Assembly (NCBI GenBank): GCA_012934845.2
Contig: WNNJ02003654.1
Location: 124,001 to 188,000 of the forward strand
Source: Pomphorhynchus laevis
Lineage: Eukaryota; Acanthocephala; Palaeacanthocephala; Echinorhynchida; Pomphorhynchidae
Direction: 5' to 3'
Length of the DNA: 64,000 nucleotides
Part shown: positions 23,401-34,200 of the stretch, in pieces
Layout: every line of letters begins with the position of its first letter
Numbering within the stretch: position 1 is the first letter of the stretch
Program-made: the position numbers and the translations under genes
Notes under the pieces: model-generated
Database searches by the model: none
The model's input: only the letters and a program-made list of their open reading frames with translations
What the model was told of the DNA's origin: nothing

Positions 23401-23850
23401 GACGCCTTATCTATGTTTCGTGTTTGCATTTTTAGGTGTGTTCCATTTTTCTTTGATAACGACTTATTTGTTTTTGTGACTGGCTTGTCGCAGAGCCTAT
23501 CGTCAACCACAGTTATAAGCGGTGGGCCTAACCGGTACTAATCCAATAGTGTAACTTGTCCGGTAACAAGTGGCAGATCCTTATTTAATGGCGGGATCGA
23601 CTCGCCATATCATAGCGTTAAGCCCCCAATGGATGGATGGATTTTATAGACGTAAGGCTGCCACACTATACGTCGCCATCGCGATAACGCTACTGCTAGC
23701 TGTCCGCGACTGCTTATTCGTCAAGCCAAAGCTTGCTTAAATCGCAACTACCCTGTATATCTACAGGACACTCCCCTATCCGCAACCCGGGGACGCGACG
23801 CGTGGCGCAAGCTACGCCCGCATTAGAATCGATGATTCTAAATGCCCGCG
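20422..23850 (-). mobile_element. RTE-type LINE, full ORF, probably young
   Basis: 3429 bp between perfect 14-bp duplications. The 5' UTR is at 23511-23850 (GC-richer than the surroundings), there is one long ORF, then almost no 3' UTR: the stop is about 10 bp from a short A-rich tail. This compact 3' end fits RTE elements. The intact ORF and identical flanks suggest a recent insertion. It lies antisense to the LRR exons. Confidence 0.95.
20433..23510 (-). CDS. RTE endonuclease-reverse transcriptase, 1025 residues
   Basis: One uninterrupted frame. Residues about 82-328 are an apurinic-type endonuclease with the expected residues: SLNIGTL (N88), QETKW (E115), YAPQTG, AGDLNGH (D225, N227), SQIDFILVRR (D291), QHRP (H318). 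Reverse transcriptase about 545-850: GKTAGPDDISAELWK, YRPIRLLSHTMK, QAGFVKG, FLDLEKAFDRVPH (D680), GVHQGSVLSPLLF, YADDV (769-773). The C-terminus ends in RPKGRPRQRW and DRCKWRMRSMRADP, typical of RTE. It would nick the target DNA and copy its own RNA there. The first 80 residues are poorly conserved and basic, so an internal start at M82 is possible. All catalytic residues are present. Confidence 0.95.
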   Translation of the reverse strand: MVDDRLCDKPVTKTNKSLSKKNGTHLKMQTRNIDKASTKFDAVRRGPVLLINTRGFPTHGRRRDVSNPVQCYKNTNKAHEKMRVASLNIGTLTSRTEELAMMLRRRKIDVCTLQETKWSGAKAYDLERERGNNGYKLFYNGNTRTRNGVGIAISEQFRDAVKEVNRYDDRLMKISIVTMERTIHIFSAYAPQTGQSESAKDTFWEMLDSNTRKIPAEDYLIIAGDLNGHVGQRAEGNQCHGGNGYGQRNKDGERIVDFSDSHDLIITNTWFIKRPTQLPTYYSGVNKSQIDFILVRRKQMSTVHDVKVIPYETTAAQHRPVIAVLNIKPPKQHQEKRTGPSRIKWWRFHEKESEMIHRIQLPDVTDVENTWNRVKDIIHIAAKKTIGSTKPGRRYINFDTWLWTDEVKMRVREKKRQYHVFLDDKTHVNWQKYHEAKRKAKKAVASARAIHYEEVYKKLDTRDGERDLFRLLKLRHKQTQDIEKFHCVNDKNGEQIVGRPEVLERWREYFEEVCTEEFTHPPISQAQTVLGPLLPISTEEVDEALKRTKKGKTAGPDDISAELWKSKCWNPAPWLAKLFNKIIEEHTTPTDWQYSTTVPIWKKKGNPAECSNYRPIRLLSHTMKVFERILDQRIRKIANCTINQAGFVKGCGTTDAIHAARLLIEKYREKDTPLHIAFLDLEKAFDRVPHELICHALRQHQIPEHLVEWVKLLLIGPRSRVRCTAGVSKPFRISVGVHQGSVLSPLLFILVMDTLTSDIQRQAPYTLLYADDVFLASVNKTDLTQLVKLWNDRLAQHGLRLNTRKTEYLTTNTNDTGTININGTDLPRTENFKYLGSVLSADGELNNEITARINATWMKWRATTGIMCDRKMKDSIKSKIYRSVIRPIALYKAECWPITKIAERRLAVMETKMLRWTSGFSLLNRVRNDDIYRRYGVMPIREKMLEARLRWFNHTLRAHDGSIAKAGLKIDFKGKRPKGRPRQRWSDTLHKDLRDAGLHPDLASDRCKWRMRSMRADPANTRDKG

Positions 23851-24055
23851 TTTATAGAAGTAATGATTGAAAAATCATTACTTCTATAAATCGCAATATC
23901 TTTGCGATTTATAGAGATCTTTGCGATTTATATTCAAAGATCTTTTATATTCAAAGATATTTATATTCAATATCTTTGCGATTTATATTCAAAGATCGCA
24001 ATATCTTTGCGATTTCTTTTTAAAAAAAGAAAGATAATATCTTTGATATCTCAAT
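23851..24055. repeat. Hairpin and TCTTTGCGATTT short repeats
   Basis: 23851-23890 is a perfect palindrome with 18-bp arms starting TTTATAGAAGTAATGATT, and it includes the LINE target duplication. It is followed by at least six copies of TATCTTTGCGATTTATA-like words in both orientations to about 24020. Confidence 0.75.
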
Positions 24056-24347
24056 ATCTTTAAGATATGTGAATTTGGAACTTAACTTAATAACTCAATT
24101 TAGATTACTAAATTTAGATAATTACTTTATTATTCGGATAGCGAGCGTTTACACGGAAACAATCACGTTTTTTTTCTATCACCAATCAGTTATTTTCAAT
24201 CATTATAGAAGTAATGATTGAAAATAACTGATTGGTGATAGAAAAACGTGATTGTTTCCGTGTAAACGCTCGCTATCCAAATAATAAAGTAATTATCAAT
24301 CTAAATTGAGTTATTAAGTTAAGTTCCAAATTCACATATCTTAAAGA
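24056..24347. repeat. Long fold-back (inverted repeat), arms about 145 bp
   Basis: The left arm runs from TCTTTAAGATATGTG through CAATCACGTTTTT and ATCACCAATCAGTTATTTTC. The right arm is nearly its exact complement, ending CACATATCTTAAAGA. The centre is CAATCATTATAGAAGTAATGATTG with almost no loop. Only a few mismatches. Could be a fold-back element or a local inverted duplication. The centre shares ATAGAAGTAATGATTG with the hairpin at 23851. Confidence 0.85.
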
Positions 24348-25522
24348 AATCGCAAAGATATTAAAGGCTTGTCAGTTCGGTTAAATTAATGGTGCTTAGG
24401 CTTAAGGTTTGACGATTTCGTCGTGAATATTGTATAACGAACAGCAGTTATATTTAACTATATGTTATCTAAGTGATGTACAACGCCTCAATGAATATCG
24501 TTTAACTGTCGTGTCATATTGGGCATTGTTTTATGAATTATTAAAATAATGTTTTTGAACATAAATTTCATGTTCAAACTTCAAATTGTAATTAATAATT
24601 TCGTTTTACTCAATTAACCTCTGATTTGATATTTCCTCTAAACGAATTATTTAAAATTCGATCTTAGGTATAATTACTATCTAATAGATTACATACTTTT
24701 TAATTTTGTTTAAAATTTTGTTTGGTTATTAAATTCGATGTTTGAATTTAATGTTCCCTGTTCCATCTTAAATTTAGTTACAATTTATTACGTTATATAT
24801 TAAATATTACTAAATGTTATAAATATTCAATATTTAAATGATAATTACAATTAAGTAATTAATTTTCATACAATTTTGCGAAAATTAAGCAAAAAAGTTG
24901 TTAAGGAAAAATTTTGCATAAAGTTCTTGAAAATTTTTTTAAAACTTTTTCATTCGCGAAGCGATCACTTACTGAGCAGTCTCCATAAAATTATTGAGTG
25001 CTAAAGCTATAATTATAATTATTCTTCAATTACATTTAGCCAATTTGGCTTGAGTGTTAGAAAGGCATAAAAAGAAAATACGAAATAAAGAAAAATATGC
25101 CAAGTTTTCTTTTTAAGAAAACTTGGCATATTTTAAAATACGAAACTTACTTTGCTAACTGAATTAGCATTATTTGAATAATTCGATTTCAACGAATTAT
25201 TGATCTATCATTATGGAGACCTATCATTAAAGCATGTAACTCATGTAATTATAATTTTTAATTTTTGCTTGTTTTAAAGCGTAACTTTCGATACACTTTG
25301 ATACATCCAACAATTATGTGAAACTATAAAATGAATTGATGATTATTGAGTCTAGTTCCAACGCATGCTTAACATATAAATTGTATACATGAACATCATT
25401 ATTGTGCAATAAATAAAAAAATTGAAAAGTGCTTTTGTGTTAATCATGCTCTATTTATTATCCGTGATTGTCACACACCTCATAAAGTCATAAATTCAAG
25501 TTCTATTGTATTTTTATATAAG
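24348..25522. other. AT-rich spacer with small hairpin
   Basis: A perfect hairpin at about 25098-25130 (ATGCCAAGTTTTC ... GAAAACTTGGCAT). Otherwise no gene seen. Confidence 0.5.
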
Positions 25523-25840
25523 AATTCTGCATAAAACAGCCGTCAACTTCCAACCGGAAAAGTTCTGCTCCGGTAACATACTTCTAAAAACTCTGTAAGA
25601 AAACAAATTAGATGATGTTAAACAAAACTATTATTGATCTTATTAGTAACATCAGCTCAGGAGGGATTACAAAATTACCACGCACGCTGTTCAAACATTG
25701 TTCGCAGCTGACAAACCTGTAGGTTCGAAGCACTAATTATATGCTATAATCAATTTTTTATTTAGAATTCTGTCGTCTAATGAAATTAGACAAATTGATA
25801 GCTATTTTGGCGGATTTTATAATTACAATTTACAGCTATT
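25523..25840 (+). CDS. Three LRR exons
   Basis: Exons 25523-25594 (72 bp), 25647-25718 (72) and 25766-25840 (75), introns 52 and 47 bp. Donors GTAAGA, GTAGGT, GTAAGT. Common phase. Reads: ILHKTAVNFQPEKFCSGN..., NISSGGITKLPRTLFKHCSQ... and ILSSNEIRQIDSYFGGFY.... The second and third are textbook repeats with the SxNxI and LxxLF spacing. No next exon recognised downstream until 27847. Confidence 0.8.
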
Positions 25841-26934
25841 GTAAGTGAATTAAGAGCAAACTGGCACGATTTCATATAAACTGATATCAAATGTAAAGAA
25901 ACAAGATACGCAGTATTTTAATTTTATTTCAAGCGTTTAAAAATATTTCTGTAATCAAATATATACGTGAAGTATACCTCACTGCCGGAATTTTGAATCG
26001 TTAGTCTGTTGCAACTAAAATTTAAATCCTAAATATGCAAATAGAATATATAGTGTTCAAGGATTCACATTAAATTGCACAATCTCGAATTGAACTATTC
26101 AAATGATATCTTGTTTCATTACACTTTATGTTCTTTCAATCATATCGTAAGAACAATTCCATATTTTATTTTTGATAAATTCATACCGTAATTTAACAAT
26201 TCGCACAATGATTTGACGAGCAAATTTAGTAAATTGGCTGCCATCATGTCCTTTTTAAACTATTTATAATGAGTACTTTTACACTTATTTAAACATTTGT
26301 AGATTTCTCTCTCTCCATAAAGTAAATTCCACATGCTTATTTTAAAAAGAAGGATTTAAATACAACTAGGTTTACAGCCTAATTGTAAAATTTGCAGATT
26401 TTTCAAAGTTGGATTGTCACTAATACACAATTTATAGACGATACAATCTACCTATAAAAGTGTATGTTGAAATTAGTTTAACTTAATCTTTTGATAATGA
26501 GTAAATATGCAACGATATTTTGTTTAATAGATATGAGTCATTAATATTAATCAAATATTATCGTTTAATAACTATTCGTGAAATCCATTATCAAAAGTTA
26601 ATTGCTATTAATTAATTAAATAATTAATTAAATATTTAAATTTACAAGAAACTTATTTTTGCATGAGCATTCATGCATACAATATAATATAAAATATAAT
26701 ACATTAAATAATGAAATTTTAAGAATTGCAACAATATGTAATGATATTGGCTTTCTTCAAAATCATAAATAATTTAATAGACACATATTTTAAACTAGGT
26801 TACTATAAAAATAACATCAAGCAGAAAATAGTAAAATATATAAATCAACACAATAATATAAAGAATAAATTTAAAATAATTAGCGAAAATTGTAATGGAT
26901 GGATAATAAATAATATACTTTGTATTAGAATAAG
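25841..26934. other. AT-rich spacer
   Basis: No gene seen. A 71-codon frame at 26726-26941 is Asn/Ile/Lys-rich, as expected by chance in such DNA. Confidence 0.5.
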
Positions 26935-27280
26935 ATACTAGATAGTTATTTCAGAGGAAATACATCATTAGCATGTATTTGGCCCCGCTGCTATGTTGGG
27001 TAGATGAGTTAGGGTCCGAACCCTGATAGCATAGCGGTTCCTCCTGATGACCTCTAATCCTTATTCTGATACTACGTCTATTATTTATTAGTCAATTCAT
27101 AAAAATGACGTTTATTTTAAATTTCAATTTTTTATTTTAACTTGACTTAAATTATAGAAAATCTAAAAACAATTATTAATTTTATTATTTAATTATTAAA
27201 TTTTGATTTAGCATTATTATGTTTTGTTTATTTTATAATTATATAAAATACTTAGACTCAGTTAGCTGATTTGATTAAAT
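26935..27280 (+). repeat. Dispersed repeat R1
   Basis: Best-preserved copy: TACTAGATAGTTATTTC, CATTAGCATGTATTTGG, CCCCGCTGCTATGTTGGG, CCTGATAGCATAGCGGTTCC, GACCTCTAATCCTTATTCTG, and right end ATACTTAGACTCAGTTAGC. Confidence 0.72.
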
Positions 27281-27499
27281 GTAATGTCTTTAATGAACTC
27301 TAACTGTAAGACAAAGTAAAAAAGCGGTATCTTACATAAACCTTATTAAAAAGAATACAGTAGGAACAATGTAGTTGATTCGAATAAAGCTTTGAAATGA
27401 TAAACCTACTCAGGTTTCGTCCATACTTCCCAGAATGTGTGTCGATACATTACATGTTAGGCTGGAGATTATATAATAAAACAAATTTTGCGTTTGGCA

Positions 27500-27720
27500 T
27501 AAAATATAAACCGCTGTAATTTCTATAAATCAAAACACTTAGTATTGAGAAAAATGATTTTTTTATCACTTTTAAAATGTCAAATAAAATTTAATGATTT
27601 AAAAATCTAAAGGTGTTCTTTCAATTGAAATACACAATGATCTTTTGTTTGCTTTTAATATAAACCGCTATAATTTCTAATAGTCAACACGCTTAGTATT
27701 GATCGGAATTAGCTAAATTA
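27500..27720 (+). repeat. Local direct duplication
   Basis: AATATAAACCGCTGTAATTTC ... CACTTAGTATTGA at about 27503-27552 recurs at about 27656-27705 with a few changes. Non-coding; lies upstream of the 27847 LRR exon. Confidence 0.6.
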
Positions 27721-27846
27721 TATTGATTTGTTTTTGCCAGCTTTCGAATTGTCAACTAAACATATAACATTTAAATGAAGTAGATGGGATAGATAATGCA
27801 AATAACGTATTTATATTAACAGATATATAAATGTCTCTTGTTTTAG

Positions 27847-27918
27847 AGATCTTTCAAACAATTTTATATCTACAGTTGATCTAAAATTCGTAGAGAAATG
27901 TATACTTCTCCACAAAAT
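27847..27918 (+). CDS. Single LRR exon
   Basis: 72 bp between TTTTAG and GTAAGT, common phase, DLSNNFISTVDLKFVEKC..., a strong repeat. No adjacent partner within 1 kb, so partners may be lost or far away. Confidence 0.7.
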
Positions 27919-28544
27919 GTAAGTTTACTTTTCAAATCAAATTCATAGAGAACAATAATCTCATTATTTACTTTATATTTTATGGGAATTGTGTTTGTAA
28001 ATACGAAATAATTGATTTTTTGTATAATAGAAACTAAATGTTTAATTGAATGTATTCGATATTTTAATTGAAATAAATTTACGTCTCATTCCTCAACTTG
28101 ATTGCGTATGATGAAATACCAATATGACGTTGGAAAATGTATGCGCTAAGAATATACAACACTCTTTAAATAAATGGTGGATAAAGTAGACTGCTATTCA
28201 AGTTCCCAGATAGAAGGTGAAATGCTTAACGGAGATTTCCACGCTTTCTTCATAACTATAGAAGCTTATTAAGAATACATATTAGTCAAAATTTATTTAT
28301 ACTTGCAATGATTACGATTACGAATGAATCCAGTTGCCTGCACAATGGACGTTAATGTACGCAGATGAGATAATGCAGACATATGTTGATGCAAACGAGC
28401 CGAAAAGGCACCTTAAGTACGATAATGGTAGATAGACCTCAATTAGGTATACCATATTTTGGTATCTCCATGGTTACAAATCGGGCTACAAATCGTACTG
28501 TATGACGTGTATTTACTACCATGTCTAACTCAGTTCGTCAAAGT
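27919..28544. other. Spacer, no gene seen
   Basis: Moderately AT-rich, less so after 28080. Nothing recognised before the LINE-B copy starts. Confidence 0.4.
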
Positions 28545-30225
28545 AGCTTTCCTCAACTTATTTCAATGAAGAGGCACACATTAATAAGTTGAGGAGTGAA
28601 ATCATTGATGTGCAATGAAAGGTGGGGGCAGGTGGTTTGTGAATAAAGAAATCGTTCCTAGCTCTGAGAAGTGCTGCATTAATCCAACGACCAGTTCTGT
28701 CGTTGAAGTCACCTAGTACCATGTTATAACCGCTGTCAATTATCCCATCTAGGAGGTCACGGTTCTTGTGAATATCCCATGGACGGATGTAGACATTGGC
28801 AAGACTGAGGCGTTTACCGTTCTTACAGTGTGAAAGTAAACAAGAAAGGGCTGAAGAGGAATAATTTAAAAGGAGGGGGATCTTAAGAAGCATTTAACTA
28901 AGGTCAAGAATCCTTGAGATGAAGAGAAGTCAGGCGGGGTTATGTACGGAGTATAGTGGGAAAAATGTGCTTAGGGATAAATCGAGTAATGTCTTGGGTG
29001 GGCCGGATAGACCGCGTCACCTGAAGGACTATAACATCTGCATATCTACCAGATAAAAGTCTACCACTGAAGGATATTTAGTGAAAAAGGCTCACGAGTA
29101 CTCCGAATTGTGATGGATAAGTTGGATGGGGGATTGCCTACCTAGACAGAGCTAGATGCAGGAGGGTTGCCCGCCCCCACCACCACTAGCTCCATCCAAG
29201 GTCGGTACTTGCTCCTGGGCAATGTCTTCATTTCCCCTACTTTTATGTTTGAGAAACTTCCCAATCTTTATTGGGAGAACGGCATGGGCCGAAGCCTTCC
29301 TTTTCTTTGATTCAGGAATCACGGAAGCAACAGGAATGGATGGATTTCTATTTACGGCACCAACTGCAATGAGAATGATGTTCTCTATCCTCTTGTGAGA
29401 CGCTTCAATTTTTAAGTCAACCATTCTGGATATTTCTTAGTTGTCCATGCGCGGTGAAGTGGCAATACTTGAAAACGAAGTAGACGATTTAGACGGCCGG
29501 GGAAGATACCTCTATAGTCTTTAAATATCAGGCAGCTCCTACGCTATGCAGGATGGTTCCCTTGTAATTGGTGCAGGATGGGGGTAGGCCTTGCAACGGT
29601 CATTTGAAGAGAGGGAAGGGCATGTGGCTGACCCACACATACCACATGTGATCGTCCCACTACAGCTGTAGGCCCAGTGCTTCCATTTGTAACACATGCT
29701 TCAGTAGGGATATGTAAATTCATCAATATCAACAACTGAGAAACGTAAGTTTAAACCCATAAATGGGTTGGACGATGTTTTCGACAGAATTTCCGCTGTT
29801 TCCACAGGCGCGGGACAAAAGCCTACCTGGATAGGGTTCCCATCCCTACCCTAAATTTGCCTCATATTAGAAATCTAAAATTTGTCTATAAGGGCTTTCT
29901 TGTCTTCTTCAAGAGAGCAAGGTAGACTTGTGATTTTTAGTGAAGCCATTATAGGCTTTATATTAATTTCACCAAATTCTCTTAAGTTCTCAGAGAAATA
30001 ATCAGTATATTTCGTTACGAGGTCAGGGTTTCGAAGAAAACTTTCACCTCACCGGGAAATAACTTGACTGTATTGCATCGTACTTTGTTTTTGTACCTGA
30101 TCACGAAATCTCTCAAAAACGTGTTATACAATTGTTCTTTCTCAATTGGTCTAGTTGTTTTTATAATAATCAAATTTTTCAAATTAGGGATGGGGGAAGT
30201 ACCTCCCCATCACTTGAAGTACACA
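28545..30225 (-). mobile_element. LINE-B copy A: ORF1 and endonuclease, 3' part missing
   Basis: The minus-strand read begins near 30225 with ORF1 (LPPIPNLKNLIIIKTTRPIE), continues through a cysteine/histidine-rich region at 29740-29540 and a basic tail (29424-29152), then the endonuclease at 28893-28558: LANVYIRPWDIHKNRDLLDG, MVLGDFNDRTGRWINAALLR. It stops there, with no RT. The broken end carries a small palindrome, CCTCAACTTA / TAAGTTGAGG (28553-28606). It follows copy B head to tail. ORF1 is disrupted in several places. Confidence 0.85.
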
Positions 30226-30830
30226 AAACGTTACTGTAGGACGATTCGTTAGAGAAGATGCCAAACTTACCTCTTTATCTGCTTGAAAATATTTAAAATT
30301 TGCAACAGAAATTGAAAGCATTGATAGCTCCGACATGTGTTGCTAAAATTTACTATAAATAAATAAAGACTGCTAACTAAAACAGAAAACATCCAAAATA
30401 AATAGTATAAAACATAATCAGAGTTAAACATTAATATCTTCTTTGCTTCTCCTTTGTCTTCCCTGCACTTACGGCCTCAAATCCAGGATGATCTGAGCCC
30501 CCAACCAATCCAACACGCCGACTTCCGACCAAACCATCCGGAGTCTTTCACCCCCCCCTCCGAAGAGTCCAGTCAGCACGGACTATGCTGGGTAAACGAG
30601 AGATGAGGAGCTTAAGAAACCTTAGCATTTGCTCTGGGGACGTCCTCTCGAAAAGAAGACTAATCCCGAAATAGCCAAGGTGCCCCAAAGGCGCACCTGG
30701 GCTATTTTTATTTCAATGACAGATGCTGGGCCCGTTTCAGAGCCCATTTAGCTTTCTTCAGGATACGTTTAAGTCTATCCAGGTCGGCTTTCGCCGACCA
30801 GTTCAACCGTAACGGTAAACCCCAGGTATT

Positions 30831-32692
30831 TTACTCGATTGATAAAGACAGGGAGTGGTGATTAATCAAAATGGAAGAGAGGGCAGAGAGAGCTAATCTC
30901 TTGAGCTTTTGCTTTGTTGCTGGGGCGCCATGAAAGACAACCACCTGCAATTTGGCGAAGTTTAAAATAAGATTGGACTTGGGTAACTGGTCTTTTAATC
31001 TTAAAAAGAAACGGCTGATGTCCGAGACAATGTCTTTGCACCTGCGTCCAGAAAACAGGGCTATGGTATCATCATCATATACCACTAGACGTTGTTCACG
31101 TTTAAATATTTGAGAGATCAATAGAGGCAGCAAAATATAAGATAGGAGAAAGTGGGGAACCTTGAGGCACACCCGTAATAGGGTAGAACTGACGCGCATC
31201 AGGGTCGTCTTCATAGTAAAATCGCTTGGTGTACAGCAGAATCTCCACCCTGTTCAAAATTCGCGCAGGCAACCCTAGGGACCTGAGAAAGGAATGGAGA
31301 TGCGGTCAAATGCAGCAGAAAAGTCGAGGAAAACAGCCACAACTAAACGATAGCTATTCTCCCGACAAAACTGTTCCACTTTACCTACTGCTGAATAAAC
31401 CGAGCGACCTTTAACGAACCCATGAAAATCAAGAGGGATCAAATTACGCCTACTCAGGTGGTCGCGGATTTTAGTCGCAAGCGCTTTTTCGTATATCGAC
31501 ACGAGGGCATTTCGAATAGAAATGGGTCGCAGATCTTTAGTGCATGAGCAGGATTTTTTCATAGGAATAAAAACACGCTTAATAATATTGATGCCTGCTA
31601 CATCGGATGGGGAGGCTAAAAGCATTGTGACGGCCACCTTTCTTCTCTGATCAGCTGTCAAAAGCTGACAGACCCGAGAAGAAAGTGGAGCGACGGATTT
31701 GGAGGTGCCCGGGAGTGGACCCCATGAGTTAAGGATATCCGTAACAGATAGATCCCTACTCCTGAAGTTAAACCAAGGCCGAATTGGTTGAGGTGATTGA
31801 GTGGCTCCATAATTGTGTAAGGCTAGTGACACCTCCGAAACTTTATCACGGCCTGCATTCCCTATCCAACCCAATGCTCTATCCTTCCAGTAAACAAACT
31901 TCTCCTTCTTGAAAATCTTCCAAAAGGAATACTGAGAAGGATTAAGGCGAGCAATACTCGTCCTATCCCTACTAAGCTGGAACCTATATTTTGTGCTCCA
32001 GTATTCATTTGAGAGGGCCTGTTTGGCAGGATCAGAGAGATTAGGGAGGTTCAGCAATTTAGCTATGACCTTGAGTTTCGTCGGAGTGGGATTGTATATG
32101 CGACCTTTATAGGTAGTCGAAAGAAGCGCCGTAGCTTGCAAAGAGTGGTAGGCATTAAATTCGGTAAGACCCTCATTTCCTATTCGGGGAAAGAGTCGGA
32201 TAGCCGCTTGAAATAGTGTCACTCTGAATTGATCAAAGTGAAACCTCCTTCAAAGCAACGTATTCTCCTCAATTCTGTAACGAAGAAGGTCATGAAAGGT
32301 GGCAGTTGTTGGCGCGACTGCTCCGTACAGAGTGGTTTAAGCAACCACCTGGAATGAAGCAGTAAAATGTCGAGGATATAATTTGTTAATGTGCAATGAA
32401 AGGTGGGGGCAGGTGGTTTGTGTATAAAGTAATTGTTCCTAGCTCTGCGAAGTGCTGCATTTATCCAACGATTAGTTTTGTCTATTAAGTCCCACAGTGT
32501 CATGTCATAACCGCTGTCAATAATACTATCCAGGAAGTTACGGTTCTTGTGTATCTCCCCTGGACAAAAATAGACATTGACTAGACTAAAGCGTTTACCG
32601 ATTTTACTAAGTGAAACTGCCAAGCAAGACAGGGCTGGACATGAGTAGTTTAGCAAGAGGGAAAATCTTACGGAGCACTTAACTAAGGTCAA
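30831..32692 (-). pseudogene. LINE-B ORF2 (endonuclease and RT), broken
   Basis: Endonuclease piece 32692-32219: LVNVYFCPGEIHKNRNFLDS, DMTLWDLIDKTNRWINAALR (the usual LGDFND is changed to LWDLID, so the catalytic Asp context is altered). Linker and RT piece 32222-31275: PTKLKVIAKLLNLPNL, KDLRPISIRNALVSIYEKAL, FHGFVKGRSVYSAVGKVEQF, VAVFLDFSAAFDRISIPF. RT piece 31214-30831: LVVYDDDTIALFSGR (YADD changed to YDDD), FFLRLKDQLPKSNLILNFAK, VVVFHGAPATKQKLKRLALS. A frame change near 31280-31210 removes part of the palm, and a weak GVPQGS-like stretch lies in another frame near 31170. Would prime reverse transcription at a nicked target if intact. Confidence 0.85.
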
Positions 32693-33057
32693 GAGTCCTT
32701 GAGATGAAGAGGAGTGAGGTGGTGTTATGTACGGAGTATAGTGGAAACAGATATGCTTTGGAATAAATCGAGTAATGTCCTGGGGAAGACGGATAGACCG
32801 CGTCTCCTTTAGGACTATAACATCTGCATCTCTAACAGATAGAAATCTAAGGGCAGAAGCACCTCCCGAGTTTCACTGAAGGATATTCAGTTAAAAAGGC
32901 TCACAAGTACTCTGCATTGTGATGGATTAGTTGGATGAGGGATTGCCAGCCTAGACAGAGCTATGAGCAGGAAGGTGATCCTTCCTACCGCTAGCCCCAT
33001 CAAGGGTCGGCACTTGCCCCTGGGCAGTATCATCATTTCCCCATTGTTTCCGCGTGA

Positions 33058-34170
33058 TCAACTTTCTAATCTTGATTGGGGGGGAACGACGTGAGCAGAG
33101 GCCCCCTTTTTGTTCGAGGTCTTGAGTGAAAAAACAGGAAGTTCTAGATTCACAAATAGATTTGAAATAGAGGCCGCTATCAACGCTTGGACCTCTTTTT
33201 GAAACGAGACCAAACGCTGATCCATAATCGACAACAGCTCGCTGTCGGACATCCTGGTTTCTGCCTGAGAAAAAGAATCAGGTGCCGGCTTAGACGGCCT
33301 GAAGGGTTTGATGAATAAAGACATATATTTCTTGAAATGCTCGCATTTCCTGCCTCATGCGGGATGCGCTCCTCCGCAGTTGGAGCAGGCCAGATTATTT
33401 GAGCATGAAAGCGAGGACTCGGCGGAGGGGCAATCTTCATTACCACATTTCCCACAGCGCTGGACCGCACTGCAGCTGGAGGTTCAGTGCCCGCATTTGT
33501 GACATCTGTTACAGTGCGGGTAGGTGTATTCTTCCCTGCCAACCACTCTAAATTTGAGGTTAAAACCCATAAAGGTGTTGCAGGCGGATTTTTCTAAGAG
33601 TTCAGCCTGCCATATGACGGCGGAGCAGAATCCAACATTAATTGGTAGACCGTTCCTCCCCAACATGGGACGTACGTTTTTTATTTTGTAAGTCTTACTA
33701 ATAAAATGGATGTCTTCTTCCTCCATTTGTGTAGGAAGACACTTATTTTTAGGGAAGCCATATTAGGTTTCCTCTCAAATTCAGCAATGTTGCAGAAGTT
33801 AGCGACGAAGTACCTCTCAAAGCTCTCCAGGAGGTCCTGGGTAGCAAAGGAAATTTTTATGCTGTTGTCAAAATATCTAACTGAGTTGTAGACTACATGG
33901 TTTTTCATATTACGTGCAAACTCTCTTAGAAATTTGTTGTATAGGACGTCTTTCTAAAGGCTATTTTAAAATGATTATCCCCAAATTTGGAATCTTGGGG
34001 ATCGGGGGAAGTAATTCTCCAAAATTCTCATCAATATAAGAAGAACCACTAACCTTGTTGTCTTGAATTGACGAAGAAATACCTTGAAAATCTTCTTTTT
34101 TCCCTTGAAGAATGCGTATTTCCATAGCAGTATTGTCCATTTTCGTTGAAAAAAAAACAGAATTCAGCAT
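33058..34170 (-). pseudogene. LINE-B ORF1, zinc-knuckle protein, broken
   Basis: The N-terminal piece 34170-33961 starts MLNSVFF with a second Met at MDNTAMEIRILQGKKEDF and reads on to LPPIPKIPNLGIII. Middle pieces 33908-33681 (SIKISFATQDLLESFERYF) and 33726-33484 (IKNVRPMLGRNGLPINVGFC ... CNTFMGFNLKFRVV, PHCNRCHKCGH). Then Cys-rich knuckles at 33500-33330 and a C-terminal basic piece 33324-33058. The layout resembles the PRE_C2HC plus CCHC ORF1 proteins of arthropod Jockey/I elements: an RNA-binding particle protein. Family link is from memory. Confidence 0.75.
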
Positions 34171-34200
34171 TTCGTTAAATTTGAAATTTACTGTTTTTTC

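Larger units (their letters stand above)
20408..23864. repeat. 14-bp target duplication of the RTE LINE
   Basis: TTTATAGAAGTAAT is present at 20408-20421 and at 23851-23864, identical. It defines the element as 20422-23850. Confidence 0.92.
30430..34200 (-). mobile_element. LINE-B copy B: nearly complete, decayed
   Basis: Minus strand, 5' to 3': ORF1 (34170-33058), endonuclease (32692-32219), RT (32222-30800) and 3' UTR to about 30430. Family: Jockey-like superfamily by its layout (ORF1 with three zinc-knuckle-type CCHC motifs, then an ORF2 of APE endonuclease and RT). Decay is moderate: ORF1 is in several pieces and ORF2 in three long pieces. The 3' UTR matches those at 16.97-17.2 and 45.1-45.34 kb. 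Confidence 0.9.

Noticed and set aside
26950-27080. R1 core as a tRNA-derived SINE, from GGGTTCGGACCC on the minus strand
   Set aside because: The B-box-like word is not kept in the 15.0-kb copy and no convincing A box lies upstream, so not called as a SINE.
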